From: Thalassoroseus pseudoceratinae
GTDB taxonomy: Bacteria > Planctomycetota > Planctomycetia > Planctomycetales > Planctomycetaceae
Assembly: GCF_011634775.1 (NCBI RefSeq)
Contig: NZ_JAALXT010000006.1
Span: 313,001-377,000, forward strand
Direction: 5' to 3'
Length of the DNA: 64,000 nt
Below, piece by piece: positions 30,721-40,834 of the stretch; the first letter of the stretch is position 1; each line of letters begins with the position of its first letter. The notes beneath the pieces were generated by a model. It did not search any database, was not told the DNA's origin, and saw only the letters and a list, made by a program, of their open reading frames with translations. The position numbers were made by a program, and so were the translations under genes.

Positions 30721-33700
30721 CTACTTCGACGCTTTCTCCGAATGAAACTCCTTTGCTTTGGTGAGTGTCATTAGGTACTCGACAACGTCGACCAAGTCTT
30801 GCTCGGTCATGACTTTCTGCAAGTCGGCGGGCATCAGAGACGTTTCATTCTTCTTCATGAATTCCACGTCGTCTTTGGGATAGGTCCGCGTCAGGGCGTT
30901 GATGTCTTTGATCGAAACCGAATCCTCGGTTTCGCTTGTCTTCAACCCGGTCACTTGCGTGCCATCGGTCATGAGCAGCGTGTACGACTCGTAGTTGTGA
31001 CTGATCCCGGCGGACGGGAACAGAATCGATTGGTACATCGCCTGCCGACTGAGTTTCTTGCCGATCTCCGAGAGATTCGGCCCGACTTCACGACCGACGC
31101 CGTTCACGATGTGGCACTTCACACAGGTCGCTTCCGTGTTGAACAACACCCGACCGCGTTTAACATCACCGCGTTGCGAGACAAGATGTTCAATCGGCGG
31201 CAGCGGTTTGTTGTTCTTCGTGGGCGGTAACGGGAAGAGTTTCTCGGCGGCTTGTTTGATGTGCGGATATTGCGACGCATGCAACCCCGCCGCGGCGGCG
31301 TCGGTGAGTTTCTTGTCGAGCTTGTCCGCTTTCGCGAGTTCGACCAAGCGTTCCGCTCCACCTTTGAACTTCGACAGCCCCGTAACCGATGCCCGACGAA
31401 CCGCCAAACCGGCTTTCTTGTTGTTCATCGTCTGCATCAGCAATTTCGTAGCTCGACCGTGATTGGAATACCCAAGTGCCGTCGCAACCGCCGTGGCTTG
31501 CACGTCCTCGGTACTCGCCAACGCTTTCTCGAGCAGTTCGGTTTGCTCGGCAGCCAGCAAGGCTCGCATGGCTTCCACACCGGCTTGTTCGGCGGGATTC
31601 TCCCGTGCAATTTGCAGAAGTCGCGGATACTGCTGCGACAACCCGAATTGCTGAGTCAACGCAACCACTCGCTCGGGGTCTTCGATTCTCGAAACGACCT
31701 CGTTCAACATCGGCAGCAACTTTTCGCGTTGAGCCCCCGAGAGTTTTCCAAGGTGTTTCAACGACAACGCCGCAATTTGCGTTTGATCGGGATGGTTTCC
31801 AGCAAGGAGCGTTAATAGCGTATTGGTCTTCAATTCTCGTTCGGCTGGGTCGCGATGGAAATCGAACGCCCGAAAATGTTTCAGCCGTTCGCTGTCCGAT
31901 GTGTCTTCATCGAGAATCGCCGTCGCCAACAACGGCAACGCCTGCGCCGATCGGCTTCGCCAGATGATATCCTTTTCGGCTTTCGAAAGCCCCGGCGATT
32001 GACTAACGGCATCGGTCTTCAACCAGGTTTCAAAGAACCGATCCCATTGCCCTTCCGCCCCGATCCCAAGGGCTTCCAAGTACCAACGGTCATCGCCGTC
32101 GTATTCATTCGTCAAAGTGGCCCAGATATCGGCCGCTTTGTCGGATTTCTTGGCTCGCAAGGCAATCGCACATTCCCGCCGAACCGCTGCCGATGGATCG
32201 TGACTCAGCGATTCCAAAACGTTCAGCAACCTGTCACTCTCTGATGCCGAAGACATCTGCCGAATCGCCCGCAACGCGACGATGCGGATGTTCGGATCGT
32301 CATGCGTGAGGGCTTCGGCAGCGTGATCGTAGCCGCGTCCTTCGAGCTTCGTCAGCAACCACAACGCTCGTGCTTGCATGCGGGGATCGTCATGAGTTTG
32401 GAACATGTCGACCAAAGCCTTCTCGGCTTTCACGCCCATCTCGTGTAGTGAAGTCCACGCGAGATACCGAGCCGCCATGTTCGGACTTTGCAGCGCTTCG
32501 ATCGCTCCATCCAGACTTTCAAAATCGAACTTCGGGGACTTGTACTCCATCTCTTTCGGCGTCAAACGGAACAGGCGGCCTTTTTGAATGTCGGCCATGC
32601 GGTGCCCGCCCACGCCAGGATCGTACCAGTCGGCCACGATCAACGAACCATCCGGAGCCACACACACATCCGACGGGCGGAACCACTTGTCCCGCGTGCC
32701 GGAGAGCATATTGATGATGTCCGCCGTGTAACCGGCTCCATCGACTTTCGCGGGATACGCTCGCACGATGTTCGGACCCGCATCGCAGTGAATGATCTCA
32801 CCCCGGTATTGCTTCGGCAACAAATCGCCTTCGTAGACGCAGATTCCGGTTGGTGAACCGGCCCCAGTTTGCAGCAAGTTCGGCACGACACCGGGATCGT
32901 TCAAATGCCAATGACGTTTCGGGATTTCCTCGCTCCAACCGGTGCGTTCATCTCGCCAACCGGCTCCGGTGAACTCATCTTTGTAACCGTAGTTGCCGAA
33001 CTCCATCACAAAATTGATCCGCACACCACGGTTGCCGTCGTCATCGTTATCGCTTTGCCAGATGTTGCCGAAACTATCAACGGCCAATTCCCAGTTGTTG
33101 CGGAAGTTCCAACCGAGCGTTTCGAACTCGCTGCCATCGAGATTACAGCGGAAGACCATCCCTTCTTGATACGGTTTGCGATGGTCGTGCACTTCTCGCC
33201 CGCTCATGTCGACCACCACGTTGCCATTCTTGTCGTGGATGCGTCGCCCGGCGTTGCCGAAGTTGAAGTACAGTTTTCCATCGGGACCGAACAGGAACGA
33301 GTGAATGCCGTGGTCGTGTTGCGTGCCATCGATTTTCGTGAACAACACGTCTTTACGGTCGGCTTTCGAGTCGCCATCGTCATCGGTGAGGACGAACACG
33401 CTGTCACCGGCGGAAACGATCACCTTGTTCCCCAGCACGCACACACCGTGAGCGGAGTCGATGTCGCGACCTTGGTAGAACGTGGTGGACTTGTCGGCTT
33501 TGGCGTCTCCGTCGGTATCTTCGAGAATCAGAATGCGGTCGCCTTCTTTGCGTTCCGGGGTGTCTTTATTGCGGAACTGACGATAGTTGACGATCTCACA
33601 AACCCACACGCGACCGAGATGATCAATGTCGATATTCGACGGGCTGAGCAACATCGGCTCATGCGCGAACAGAGACACGGCGAGATCATCAGCGACATCC

Positions 33701-34311
33701 AAACCGTCGAGTGCTTCCCCTGGTGGCAAGTCGCCGCCGCCGGATTTGGAGGCAGTCGCCAAAACCCGTTGTGGCGGCTTCTCGGTGTACACGTAGAACT
33801 GCACGCTCGTTGTGCCGGGCTGGTTGGCACCGCCGTCGTCTAAGCTGCCGGTCGCTTGGAATTTCTTCGCAGGCTTCGCCAGTTCGAATTGGATGACGGA
33901 ATTCGCATGTGTGCCGATCCCGTCTTCCAAGTACACGCCCAGAACCTGCATCGGCCGACCACCGCAGTTCTTGCCGACATTCACATTCCCCCAGCCGGAT
34001 TTCGCCGCCTTCCATTTCAGCTCGGTGAGTTTGATTTCCTCACCGTCGGCCAACGTCACTCGCGGATTGCCCCAGTTCGCCCAATCGCACGAGAACCCAT
34101 CGCCCCCGTCACGAACAACCAAGTACAAGCTCTTGGCGTTGTTCAGATTGATATCAATTTTCACCTCGTGACCGGGCGTGGATTCGGTGATCACCGGGCT
34201 TTTGAACACCGGTTCGGCCGCTTTGACGAGCGGAGTCGTCAAGTAAATCAACGCACCGGCCAGCATCGCTCCGCGAAGCCAGTGGCCGCAATGAAAAGGA
34301 AATGAAAGCAT
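30721..34311 (-). CDS. NPCBM / propeller / HEAT / cytochrome c secreted protein
   Basis: 1196 residues from the ATG at 34311, where GGAG lies seven bases upstream. A signal peptide (HWLRGAMLAGALIYLTTPLVKA) is followed by an NPCBM-like carbohydrate-binding domain, about 30-180 (LYLVVRDGGDGFSCDWANWGNP, GIGTHANSVIQFEL). The propeller of the 'membrane-bound dehydrogenase' type covers about 195-600 (LAVSLFAHEPMLLSPSNIDID, ILEDTDGDAKADKSTTFYQG). HEAT-like repeats cover about 600-1040, and a final haem domain has CVKCH near residue 1063 and GVGREVGPNLSEIGKKL. It is one of three such chimeras in the window and probably acts outside the cytoplasm on a sugar-rich substrate, with electrons leaving through the haem. 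The actual substrate and cofactor are unknown. Confidence 0.88.
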   Translation of the reverse strand: MLSFPFHCGHWLRGAMLAGALIYLTTPLVKAAEPVFKSPVITESTPGHEVKIDINLNNAKSLYLVVRDGGDGFSCDWANWGNPRVTLADGEEIKLTELKWKAAKSGWGNVNVGKNCGGRPMQVLGVYLEDGIGTHANSVIQFELAKPAKKFQATGSLDDGGANQPGTTSVQFYVYTEKPPQRVLATASKSGGGDLPPGEALDGLDVADDLAVSLFAHEPMLLSPSNIDIDHLGRVWVCEIVNYRQFRNKDTPERKEGDRILILEDTDGDAKADKSTTFYQGRDIDSAHGVCVLGNKVIVSAGDSVFVLTDDDGDSKADRKDVLFTKIDGTQHDHGIHSFLFGPDGKLYFNFGNAGRRIHDKNGNVVVDMSGREVHDHRKPYQEGMVFRCNLDGSEFETLGWNFRNNWELAVDSFGNIWQSDNDDDGNRGVRINFVMEFGNYGYKDEFTGAGWRDERTGWSEEIPKRHWHLNDPGVVPNLLQTGAGSPTGICVYEGDLLPKQYRGEIIHCDAGPNIVRAYPAKVDGAGYTADIINMLSGTRDKWFRPSDVCVAPDGSLIVADWYDPGVGGHRMADIQKGRLFRLTPKEMEYKSPKFDFESLDGAIEALQSPNMAARYLAWTSLHEMGVKAEKALVDMFQTHDDPRMQARALWLLTKLEGRGYDHAAEALTHDDPNIRIVALRAIRQMSSASESDRLLNVLESLSHDPSAAVRRECAIALRAKKSDKAADIWATLTNEYDGDDRWYLEALGIGAEGQWDRFFETWLKTDAVSQSPGLSKAEKDIIWRSRSAQALPLLATAILDEDTSDSERLKHFRAFDFHRDPAERELKTNTLLTLLAGNHPDQTQIAALSLKHLGKLSGAQREKLLPMLNEVVSRIEDPERVVALTQQFGLSQQYPRLLQIARENPAEQAGVEAMRALLAAEQTELLEKALASTEDVQATAVATALGYSNHGRATKLLMQTMNNKKAGLAVRRASVTGLSKFKGGAERLVELAKADKLDKKLTDAAAAGLHASQYPHIKQAAEKLFPLPPTKNNKPLPPIEHLVSQRGDVKRGRVLFNTEATCVKCHIVNGVGREVGPNLSEIGKKLSRQAMYQSILFPSAGISHNYESYTLLMTDGTQVTGLKTSETEDSVSIKDINALTRTYPKDDVEFMKKNETSLMPADLQKVMTEQDLVDVVEYLMTLTKAKEFHSEKASK

Positions 34312-34498
34312 CAAGCGTCTCCATAGAGGTTCATAGCAGTGTGTGGTTCCATGCAAATTCGCATGAAAAATGGTACGGCATTCATCAATCAAAGTGCAAA
34401 CGTGCCCCCAGAACGCCAAACCAGCATTGCACCACGTCGCAAGATTCGGTCTACTCGCAATCGAAACAGGGAGTGTTCACTAGGGAGAGACTGGAAGT

Positions 34499-35515
34499 AT
34501 GGCGATGCAAAAATATCTCGTCACCGGAGCCGCTGGGTTCATCGGCTCTCAACTGAGTTTGCGACTGCTCGAAGCCGGTAAGACCGTCGTGGGCTTGGAC
34601 AATATCAACGACTATTACGATGTCACTCTGAAGCACGCCCGACTCGATCGGCTCAAGGACCAAGCGAATTTCCAGTTCGTCAAGATGGACCTCGCCGACC
34701 GTGAACCGCTCATGCAATTGTTTGCCGACGAGCAATTCGATGTCGTCGTGAACCTCGCTGCACAGGCGGGTGTGCGATACTCGATCGAAAATCCGCATGC
34801 CTACGTGGATGCTAACCTGGTTGGGTTCGTGAACATTCTCGAAGGCTGTCGGCATCATGGCGTGAAACATCTCACGTATGCGTCGAGTAGTTCCGTGTAC
34901 GGCGCGAACACCGAGATGCCGTTCTCGATTCATCACAACGTCGACCATCCGCTAAGTCTGTACGCGGCGACGAAGAAATCCAATGAACTGATGGCCCATT
35001 GTTATAGCCATCTCTACGGTTTACCGACGACCGGTTTGCGGTTCTTCACGGTGTACGGGCCATGGGGACGACCGGACATGGCGATGTTCCTGTTCACGAA
35101 GGCGATTCTCGCGGGTGAGCCGATCAAGGTGTTCAATCACGGCCAAATGCGGCGAGACTTCACCTATGTGGATGACATCGTCGAAGGTGTGCGGCGAATC
35201 TCCGAACGCATCCCGACCGGCAATCCTGATTGGTCCGGCGACGCCCCGGACCCGGCGAGCAGTCGGGCACCGTATTACGTCTACAACATCGGCAACAATC
35301 AGCCGGTGGAATTGATGCACGTCATCGCAACTCTCGAAGACTGTCTCGGGAAAAAAGCCGAGAAGAACATGATGCCCATGCAACCTGGCGACGTCCCCGC
35401 CACCTTCGCCGACATCGACGACTTAGCCCGAGACGTCGACTTCCGCCCCAGCACCCCCATCGAAACCGGCATCAAAAACTTCGTGGAGTGGTACCGGGAG
35501 TTTTATCGGGTTTGA
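34499..35515 (+). CDS. NAD-dependent sugar epimerase, UDP-glucuronate 4-epimerase-like
   Basis: 338 residues of the extended SDR family. The Rossmann motif is GAAGFIG (10-16), followed by [30 protein letters not shown] with the LK-x-x-R-L-x-x-L pattern is typical of UDP-glucuronate 4-epimerases. The catalytic residues are Y155 and K159 (SLYAATKKS), and the substrate loop has [16 protein letters not shown]. The product, UDP-galacturonate, feeds surface polysaccharides, which fits the kdsA, exporter and acetylation genes nearby. GGGAG and GGAAG precede the ATG. It is divergent from the NPCBM gene, and the two accessory genes that follow begin 55 bases after its stop. Confidence 0.88.
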   Translation: MAMQKYLVTGAAGFIGSQLSLRLLEAGKTVVGLDNINDYYDVTLKHARLDRLKDQANFQFVKMDLADREPLMQLFADEQFDVVVNLAAQAGVRYSIENPHAYVDANLVGFVNILEGCRHHGVKHLTYASSSSVYGANTEMPFSIHHNVDHPLSLYAATKKSNELMAHCYSHLYGLPTTGLRFFTVYGPWGRPDMAMFLFTKAILAGEPIKVFNHGQMRRDFTYVDDIVEGVRRISERIPTGNPDWSGDAPDPASSRAPYYVYNIGNNQPVELMHVIATLEDCLGKKAEKNMMPMQPGDVPATFADIDDLARDVDFRPSTPIETGIKNFVEWYREFYRV

Positions 35516-35569
35516 TTTGGCACCAAGTCAGGACCACCACCGGAAGTCGAAGACGCAAGGAAATTGGAC

Positions 35570-36283
35570 ATGACGAGCACGCTCGTGGGACTCATGGTCT
35601 TTCACATCCAGTTTCAATACGGGATCCGAATTCCCGTTGCCGAGTCTCACGACATGTATCCAGCGTTGGAGGCGTATCAAGAATCGGTCGAACAGAGATA
35701 CCGCGCTGGCGGTTATGCCTTTGCGAACTTTAGACCATGGCGTCATGTGTATTCGCCAGCGGCCGGGCAACTTTTCCCGGAACTGCGTTTCGCACGGGTC
35801 CGGTACTTCGAACGACCGAACCCCGCAGCACCAGAACGATCTCCTGACCTAGCGGCGTGGACAGACGTGACAATCGCTTGCGATGCCAAGGGGGACGTTG
35901 CATACCGTCCGTATGCTCACAGTCGCAACGATCCGTTCGCCGCATTACTTGTCAACCATCAAATCAAGATACAGACCAATCGCGATGCCGAACTTGTGTG
36001 GCACACGTTTTGTGACATTAGCGGGCGGCACTTCACGCACAAACAGCAACCGTTTGAGCGAATTAGCGATCGCGAGTGGCACCTTGGTCAGGGTAGCTAT
36101 GAGGAAGGCGTCTCGTCCGGCCGTGACTTTCGAACAACCACGACTGTAACTTATTACACACGTGTCACGATCGATCCCGAAACCGGTCGCATCACGTCTT
36201 GGAAGAGTTGCAGTGACACATCGAACCGGCGCACAATTTTGATTGATCCCGTTGAAGAAACGGAAGACAATCGTTCGGACTAA
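35570..36283 (+). CDS. Hypothetical protein next to SUKH-like gene
   Basis: 237 residues, starting at ATG 35570 with AAGGA eight bases upstream; an in-frame TTG lies six bases before. No signal peptide, membrane helix or known family was recognised. The C-terminal half has a Thr/Tyr-rich beta stretch (RTTTTVTYYTRVTIDPETGR) and a basic end. The gene starts 54 bases after the epimerase stop on the same strand and is followed 31 bases later by a gene resembling a SUKH-3 immunity protein. A toxin role is possible by context, but nothing in the sequence shows an effector domain, so it is left unassigned. Confidence 0.5.
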   Translation: MTSTLVGLMVFHIQFQYGIRIPVAESHDMYPALEAYQESVEQRYRAGGYAFANFRPWRHVYSPAAGQLFPELRFARVRYFERPNPAAPERSPDLAAWTDVTIACDAKGDVAYRPYAHSRNDPFAALLVNHQIKIQTNRDAELVWHTFCDISGRHFTHKQQPFERISDREWHLGQGSYEEGVSSGRDFRTTTTVTYYTRVTIDPETGRITSWKSCSDTSNRRTILIDPVEETEDNRSD

Positions 36284-36314
36284 CCTCGTACCCTAATACT
36301 TTACGATCACAGCC

Positions 36315-36821
36315 GTGTTCGAACTGCCGATTGAAGTCCGTGAATGGTTTCTTGAATGTGATTGGACACCGCATCACCGAGCAGCGGTTCCGGATTTCGT
36401 CCCGCGTGATCATCCGGCGTATGCCGTACTGGAGAACTTCGGCGGTATCAAACTGCTAGAGCGTGATTGCTCGGCGGAAGACGAGCCGATTGAAGAGTTC
36501 TATTTTCGTCCATTCTCGGAAATCGACTTTCCAGTCGGACACTGGGAACACCGATTGAAATCCACATTGATCCCCATAGCTGAAGAATGCAATTGGCACT
36601 CGGAACTCTATATCGACTCGGCGGGCCGTTGTTTCTCCAATAGCCTGATCCATCCCTGCTTTGCGTTCTCCGGCGAATCATTCACCGATATGCTCGTCGG
36701 AGAACTACAGTATCGCCGCAAACGCCCACTACTCCCACCGTTTGAGCAAAGTGTTCGGATTTACGGCGAGGAAATTCGTCGCGGCGATCCGCGTATTTGG
36801 GATTACACGGGGAATCGCTAA
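36315..36821 (+). CDS. SUKH-3-like immunity protein
   Basis: 168 residues from GTG 36315. It shows the SUKH-3 outline: an N-terminal WTPHHRAAVPDF segment like the 'GWxPxR' start; AVLENFGGIKLLERDC matching the FGGL/FGGI core; FYFRPFSEIDFPVGHWEHRL; then TLIPIAEECNWHSELYIDSAGRCF, which fits the 'L-PIGE ... L-D--GR' strand pair; and FAFSGESFTDMLVGEL at the end. SUKH proteins are immunity factors to secreted or contact-dependent toxins of polymorphic systems, and also occur as orphans that protect against non-self toxins. No matching toxin is visible nearby. A sampled row is about 45% GC, which hints at acquisition. The Shine-Dalgarno is weak. Confidence 0.6.
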   Translation: MFELPIEVREWFLECDWTPHHRAAVPDFVPRDHPAYAVLENFGGIKLLERDCSAEDEPIEEFYFRPFSEIDFPVGHWEHRLKSTLIPIAEECNWHSELYIDSAGRCFSNSLIHPCFAFSGESFTDMLVGELQYRRKRPLLPPFEQSVRIYGEEIRRGDPRIWDYTGNR

Positions 36822-36828
36822 TGCTTGA

Positions 36829-38028
36829 TCAACGAGCCAATCGTAGTTTGGCAAGGATGACGCAATTGTTCTCACCCTTGCGTTTACCATGACTGACACC
36901 GCCTTCGGCAACTGTGATCCACGACTCTTCGTCACTGATTCGACAGACGCCGGAATTGCCGAGCGTCGCGTGGTTCTCAGGAATAATGATTTGTTCGGTG
37001 TCTCGTAATACGACGAGTTTTTCTGGATCGACTTCACCGATAAAAAGCGGCGCTCGATGCCTCATGATGTGGTCGTTGCCAGCGCCTCGGCGAGTGTAGA
37101 CGAGATAAAGTTTGCCGCCCAGCGTGACCCAATGCTGCTGGGTGTTGTAGCTGCCGAGTTCGCTTCCGTCGTCGTACTTCCAAACGATGTGTTCCGAGTA
37201 GTTGATTCCATTGGAACTTCGTGCCACCCAAGCGCCGTCGTCAGCCCGCATGGTCAGGAAGTAGCGATCATCGTGAACCGTTACCGAGGGTTCATAGAGT
37301 CCGCGACGCGTGGGGATGGAATGCTCCGAGCCATGCTTGAGATACGTGAGCGTCTCGCCATCGAACCGACACTTGGCCACGATGGATGAATAGTTGCGTT
37401 TGGTGACGCTGCGTTGATATCGAACCGGCAACAGAACCGTGCTATCATCCAAGACAACCTGCTGATGGCAGCCAGCATTGGGCGCGATGATCGCATCGCC
37501 GGCGTGATCTTTCTCCGGCATCTCCATCGTACGTAACGGCCCAAACTCGTTTCGCTTCGGATCGAACACACAATACGCGACTTGTTCTCGAAGAATATTT
37601 TCTTTGGTACCGTCTGCGAAATTGAATGTTTTGCCGGTGATCAACACTTTGCCGGTTGCGGGATGCCAAATCGGGCAGAGATCACCCGCGACCACTTCGT
37701 AACCATCATCCCGTGTCATTCTGCGTAGCGATGGAATCGATCGCGGTTCCGACCATGACTCGCCATCATCATCGCTGAAGACTGCAAACACATCGTGATA
37801 GCCATGGGCCCCCCGCTTGGCCGTGCGTGACAACGTGGTGACGAAGACGGAATTCGTTCCGAGCTTTGCAATCGCCGTTCGAGCTTGGGTCCAGTCCCAT
37901 TTTGCGTCGCCTTTGGCGATCGTGAGGCGTTCGATTTCGAGTGGGCCATCACCCGCAAACGCGGTCGAACACACTCCCAAAACCATCGCGATTTTGATCA
38001 CCAAGACGGGCGCGAGCAATCGATACAT
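36829..38028 (-). CDS. Secreted sialidase-like BNR-repeat protein
   Basis: 399 residues with a signal peptide (VLVIKIAMVLGVCSTAFAG). The rest has the six-bladed sialidase look. One clear Asp-box is FSDDDGESWSEP (SxDxGxTW-like). RTAIAKLGTNSVFVTTLSR, CHQQVVLDDSTVLLPVRYQ and RGLYEPSVTVHDDRYFLTMRADDG carry the repeated strand pattern. The catalytic arginine triad of true sialidases is not obvious, so substrate and activity are unsure; BNR-type planctomycete proteins often act on sulfated or sialylated glycans. It stops close to the 36315-36821 gene in a convergent layout. The DUF1501 gene lies 34 bases upstream on the same strand, so the two are probably one operon. Confidence 0.75.
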   Translation of the reverse strand: MYRLLAPVLVIKIAMVLGVCSTAFAGDGPLEIERLTIAKGDAKWDWTQARTAIAKLGTNSVFVTTLSRTAKRGAHGYHDVFAVFSDDDGESWSEPRSIPSLRRMTRDDGYEVVAGDLCPIWHPATGKVLITGKTFNFADGTKENILREQVAYCVFDPKRNEFGPLRTMEMPEKDHAGDAIIAPNAGCHQQVVLDDSTVLLPVRYQRSVTKRNYSSIVAKCRFDGETLTYLKHGSEHSIPTRRGLYEPSVTVHDDRYFLTMRADDGAWVARSSNGINYSEHIVWKYDDGSELGSYNTQQHWVTLGGKLYLVYTRRGAGNDHIMRHRAPLFIGEVDPEKLVVLRDTEQIIIPENHATLGNSGVCRISDEESWITVAEGGVSHGKRKGENNCVILAKLRLAR

Positions 38029-38062
38029 GGGGAACTTTCAGAGTCAACTCGCGGCGACTGGA

Positions 38063-39367
38063 TTAAAACAACTCTTCGATCACGCTGCCGTGGTCGATTG
38101 CGGCGATGGGACGGCCGGCGTGGTTGAGGAATGAAAGGTTTGGGTCGACGCCCATGGCTTTGAAGACGGTGTGATGGATGTCTCCGGGGCGTTTGGGATT
38201 GTCTTGCGGGGCGGCACCGAGTCGGTCGGTTGAGCCAATCAGACGTCCCCCTTGGATTCCGCCGCCACCCATCAAGCAGAACATCGAATTGCCCCAGTGA
38301 TCGCGTCCGGGAGTGCCGTTGCCGCTGCCATCGTTCATGCGGGGCGTCCGACTGAACTCACCACACAGCATGACCAAGGTGGAATCCAGCAGACCGCGTG
38401 TCGACAAATCGTCGAACAAAGCGGAGACGAGTGCGTCGATCTTCGGCAAAACTCGCTCGTAGCCCGATTGCAGATTCCAGTGGTGATCCCAACCGCCGAA
38501 GTGACAGGAAACAACCGTCGAACCGGCTTCGACTAACCGCCGCGCGAGCAGCGTGCTTTGTCCCCAGGTGTTGCGACCGTATTTGTCGCGGAGTCGTGGG
38601 TCTTCGGATTCGATGTCGAATGCCTGACGAGCAGCGGGACCGGTGACCATCTCAAAGGCGTTCTGCTCGAAACGATCCATCGCGTCCATCATGCCGCTGC
38701 GGTCGGTTTCGCGTCGCAACCCATCGAACTGGGCGAGTAAGTGACGGCGGTCGCCGAGCCGATCCACGGAAATTCCGCTGGGCATGTTCAGATTCGGAAC
38801 CTGGAAGTTCGGTCGACTCGGATCGCGTTGCGTCTGGAAGGGATCGTGTTGCACGCCGAGATAGTTGCCGCCGAAATAACCGGGGCGAATGCCGATGCTC
38901 ATGGCGTAGGGAATGGCCACGTTCGCGGGCACGCCGGGCTGTTTGGCCCCACGCATTTTGCTGACGATGGAACCGAAAAACGGATACTTGCCGACCTTGT
39001 CCGCACCACTGGCTCCGCCACGTCCGGTGAGCATCCAATGTCCGCCGGCGAAGTGGTCGCCGTTGTTGTGATGCAAAGACCGCACGACGGAAAACTTGTC
39101 CGCAACGTGGGCCTGTTTCGGGAACAGCTCGGTCATGTCGAAACCCGAGACGTTCGTGCGAATCGGGTTCCAAATCCCGCGATACTCCACCGGCGCTTCC
39201 GGTTTCATGTCGTACATGTCCATGTGGCTCGGTCCGCCATCGAGCCATAAGAGAATCAGCGATGTGTCTTTGGGGTTGCGGCTTGCTTCCTTGGCCCGCA
39301 GCAAATTCGGCAAAGACAATGCCCCCAAACCGGCCATTCCAACCTGCAGAAAACTCCGCCGATTCAT
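38063..39367 (-). CDS. DUF1501 Tat-exported protein
   Basis: 434 residues starting at ATG 39367, where MNRRSFLQVGMAGLGALSLP is a twin-arginine signal (NRRSFLQ). The mature protein has the DUF1501 pattern: LILLWLDGGPSHMDMYDMKP, PVEYRGIWNPIRTNVSGFDM, SLHHNNGDHFAGGHWMLTG, and later VSCHFGGWDHHWNLQSGYERV with LGRDHWGNSMFCLMGG-like ends. DUF1501 is related to the alkaline phosphatase/sulfatase superfamily and is highly expanded in planctomycetes, where it usually follows a cytochrome-containing DUF1553/DUF1549 gene. That partner is absent here; instead a sialidase-like gene follows. The enzyme activity is unknown, but folded export and a metal site (Asp/His motifs) are likely. Confidence 0.88.
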   Translation of the reverse strand: MNRRSFLQVGMAGLGALSLPNLLRAKEASRNPKDTSLILLWLDGGPSHMDMYDMKPEAPVEYRGIWNPIRTNVSGFDMTELFPKQAHVADKFSVVRSLHHNNGDHFAGGHWMLTGRGGASGADKVGKYPFFGSIVSKMRGAKQPGVPANVAIPYAMSIGIRPGYFGGNYLGVQHDPFQTQRDPSRPNFQVPNLNMPSGISVDRLGDRRHLLAQFDGLRRETDRSGMMDAMDRFEQNAFEMVTGPAARQAFDIESEDPRLRDKYGRNTWGQSTLLARRLVEAGSTVVSCHFGGWDHHWNLQSGYERVLPKIDALVSALFDDLSTRGLLDSTLVMLCGEFSRTPRMNDGSGNGTPGRDHWGNSMFCLMGGGGIQGGRLIGSTDRLGAAPQDNPKRPGDIHHTVFKAMGVDPNLSFLNHAGRPIAAIDHGSVIEELF

Positions 39368-39624
39368 TCCGTCACAGTACGATTCCGTTCGACCAGCATC
39401 AACGCGAAGCATGGCAAGTGTCCTTTTGATATCACTCAGGACGGTGAGAGAATTGCCGGCAGGATCTTATCGGAAACCGCCGATACGTCTGCTATCGTAT
39501 CGCATGGACACCTTGTGGTAAAGGATTACCTCAATAACCGGCATCGTTTTTTCCGTGCCCGTTTTGACCGTGCTGAGACGGCGTCGATCGGATATAACAG
39601 AGTGGAAATCCCAAGGTGCATGCC

Positions 39625-40737
39625 ATGACGCGAATCCTCAGTCTCTGTTTCGTGATTCTCTACGCTGGCTCGTTGCGAGCGGCGGAACTTGTGCAGGTGG
39701 AGTTTCAGACGGCGGCTGATCAACCAACGACAACCGCAACCGGGCGGATTCTGGTCGAAGCACAAGACGGCGGAATGTTGTTGCAAACGCCGACCGCGGA
39801 AATCGTCATCGTCCCCGGTGAAAACTTGGAGTCGAAAGACACCGTCGGCGAGTTTCAATCGGCGACCGCGGAGGAACTCGGCCGGGCGATGCTTGCGGAA
39901 CTTGGCGTCGGCTTTCGCATCCATGCCACCGAACACTACGTCATTGCCTCCGATGCCAACCGCGATTACACCGCCGACGTGGGGCAACTGTTCGAGCGAC
40001 TTTACACCGCGTTCCAAGAAGCATTCGAGTCGAAAGCCGTCACGCTCACGAAATCCGAATTTCCACTCGCCGTCGTTTTGTTCGCTGACCAGAAGGATTT
40101 CGCCCAATACGCAACCGCCGAAAACGGCCCGGTGACGGCACAGAGTCAGGGGTATTACTCGGCTCGTTCGAACCGCATCATTCTCTACGACTTATCGCGG
40201 AATTCACGGAGTCGGTCGGTTCGGGCGAATGCATTGCGAACGAATGCGGCCACCATCATTCACGAAGCAACCCATCAAATTGCTTTCAATCGCGGACTTC
40301 ACACTCGCTACGCGGATAATCCGCTGTGGTTCACCGAAGGCTTGGCGATGCAGTTTGAAACCTTTGACCCACGAACTCGCAACCCAAAACGGACAATTGG
40401 GTTACGACATCGACACCGATTACAACAGTTCCTGGATTACGCTCGCCAACGCCGCCCCCGAAACTCGCTCGAAACGCTGATCGCCACTAACGATCGCTTC
40501 GTCGATCCGAAAATCGCCACCGATGCCTATGCCGAAGCGTGGGCGTTGACGTACTTCCTAATGCACGAAAAACGCGACGAATACGAGAAGTATCTCGAAT
40601 CGATCGCCAAGTTGGAACCACTCATGTTCCGCTCATCGGAGGAGCATGTTCAAGTGTTCCAGAAGTATTTCGGAGACGACTTGGAATCGCTGGATCGAGA
40701 GTTCTTACGGGTCATCCGTCGGTTGGCAGCTCGTTGA
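39625..40737 (+). CDS. DUF1570-type secreted HEXXH peptidase-like protein
   Basis: 370 residues. The ATG at 39625, eight bases after AAGG, gives a signal peptide (LSLCFVILYAGSLRA). A gluzincin-like zinc site is visible: H213-E-A-T-H217 (IIHEATHQIAFNRGLHT) with a later glutamate E238 in NPLWFTEGLAMQFE, as in the HEXXH-x20-E layout. The DUF1570 family, frequent in planctomycetes, has exactly this order. It should be a periplasmic or secreted metallopeptidase, though activity is unproven. An in-frame GTG at 39616 is less likely. It is divergent from the DUF1501 gene, with 257 bases between, and is followed by the His-rich protein at 40835. Confidence 0.82.
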   Translation: MTRILSLCFVILYAGSLRAAELVQVEFQTAADQPTTTATGRILVEAQDGGMLLQTPTAEIVIVPGENLESKDTVGEFQSATAEELGRAMLAELGVGFRIHATEHYVIASDANRDYTADVGQLFERLYTAFQEAFESKAVTLTKSEFPLAVVLFADQKDFAQYATAENGPVTAQSQGYYSARSNRIILYDLSRNSRSRSVRANALRTNAATIIHEATHQIAFNRGLHTRYADNPLWFTEGLAMQFETFDPRTRNPKRTIGLRHRHRLQQFLDYARQRRPRNSLETLIATNDRFVDPKIATDAYAEAWALTYFLMHEKRDEYEKYLESIAKLEPLMFRSSEEHVQVFQKYFGDDLESLDREFLRVIRRLAAR

Positions 40738-40834
40738 AGTTTTTCCAAACTTCTCGAAACGACGGATTGCCATGGCGGCCTTTCCTGCCCATAATGTCAC
40801 ACGCAATTTCTTTCCTTCTGCTTATGTTGTGAAA

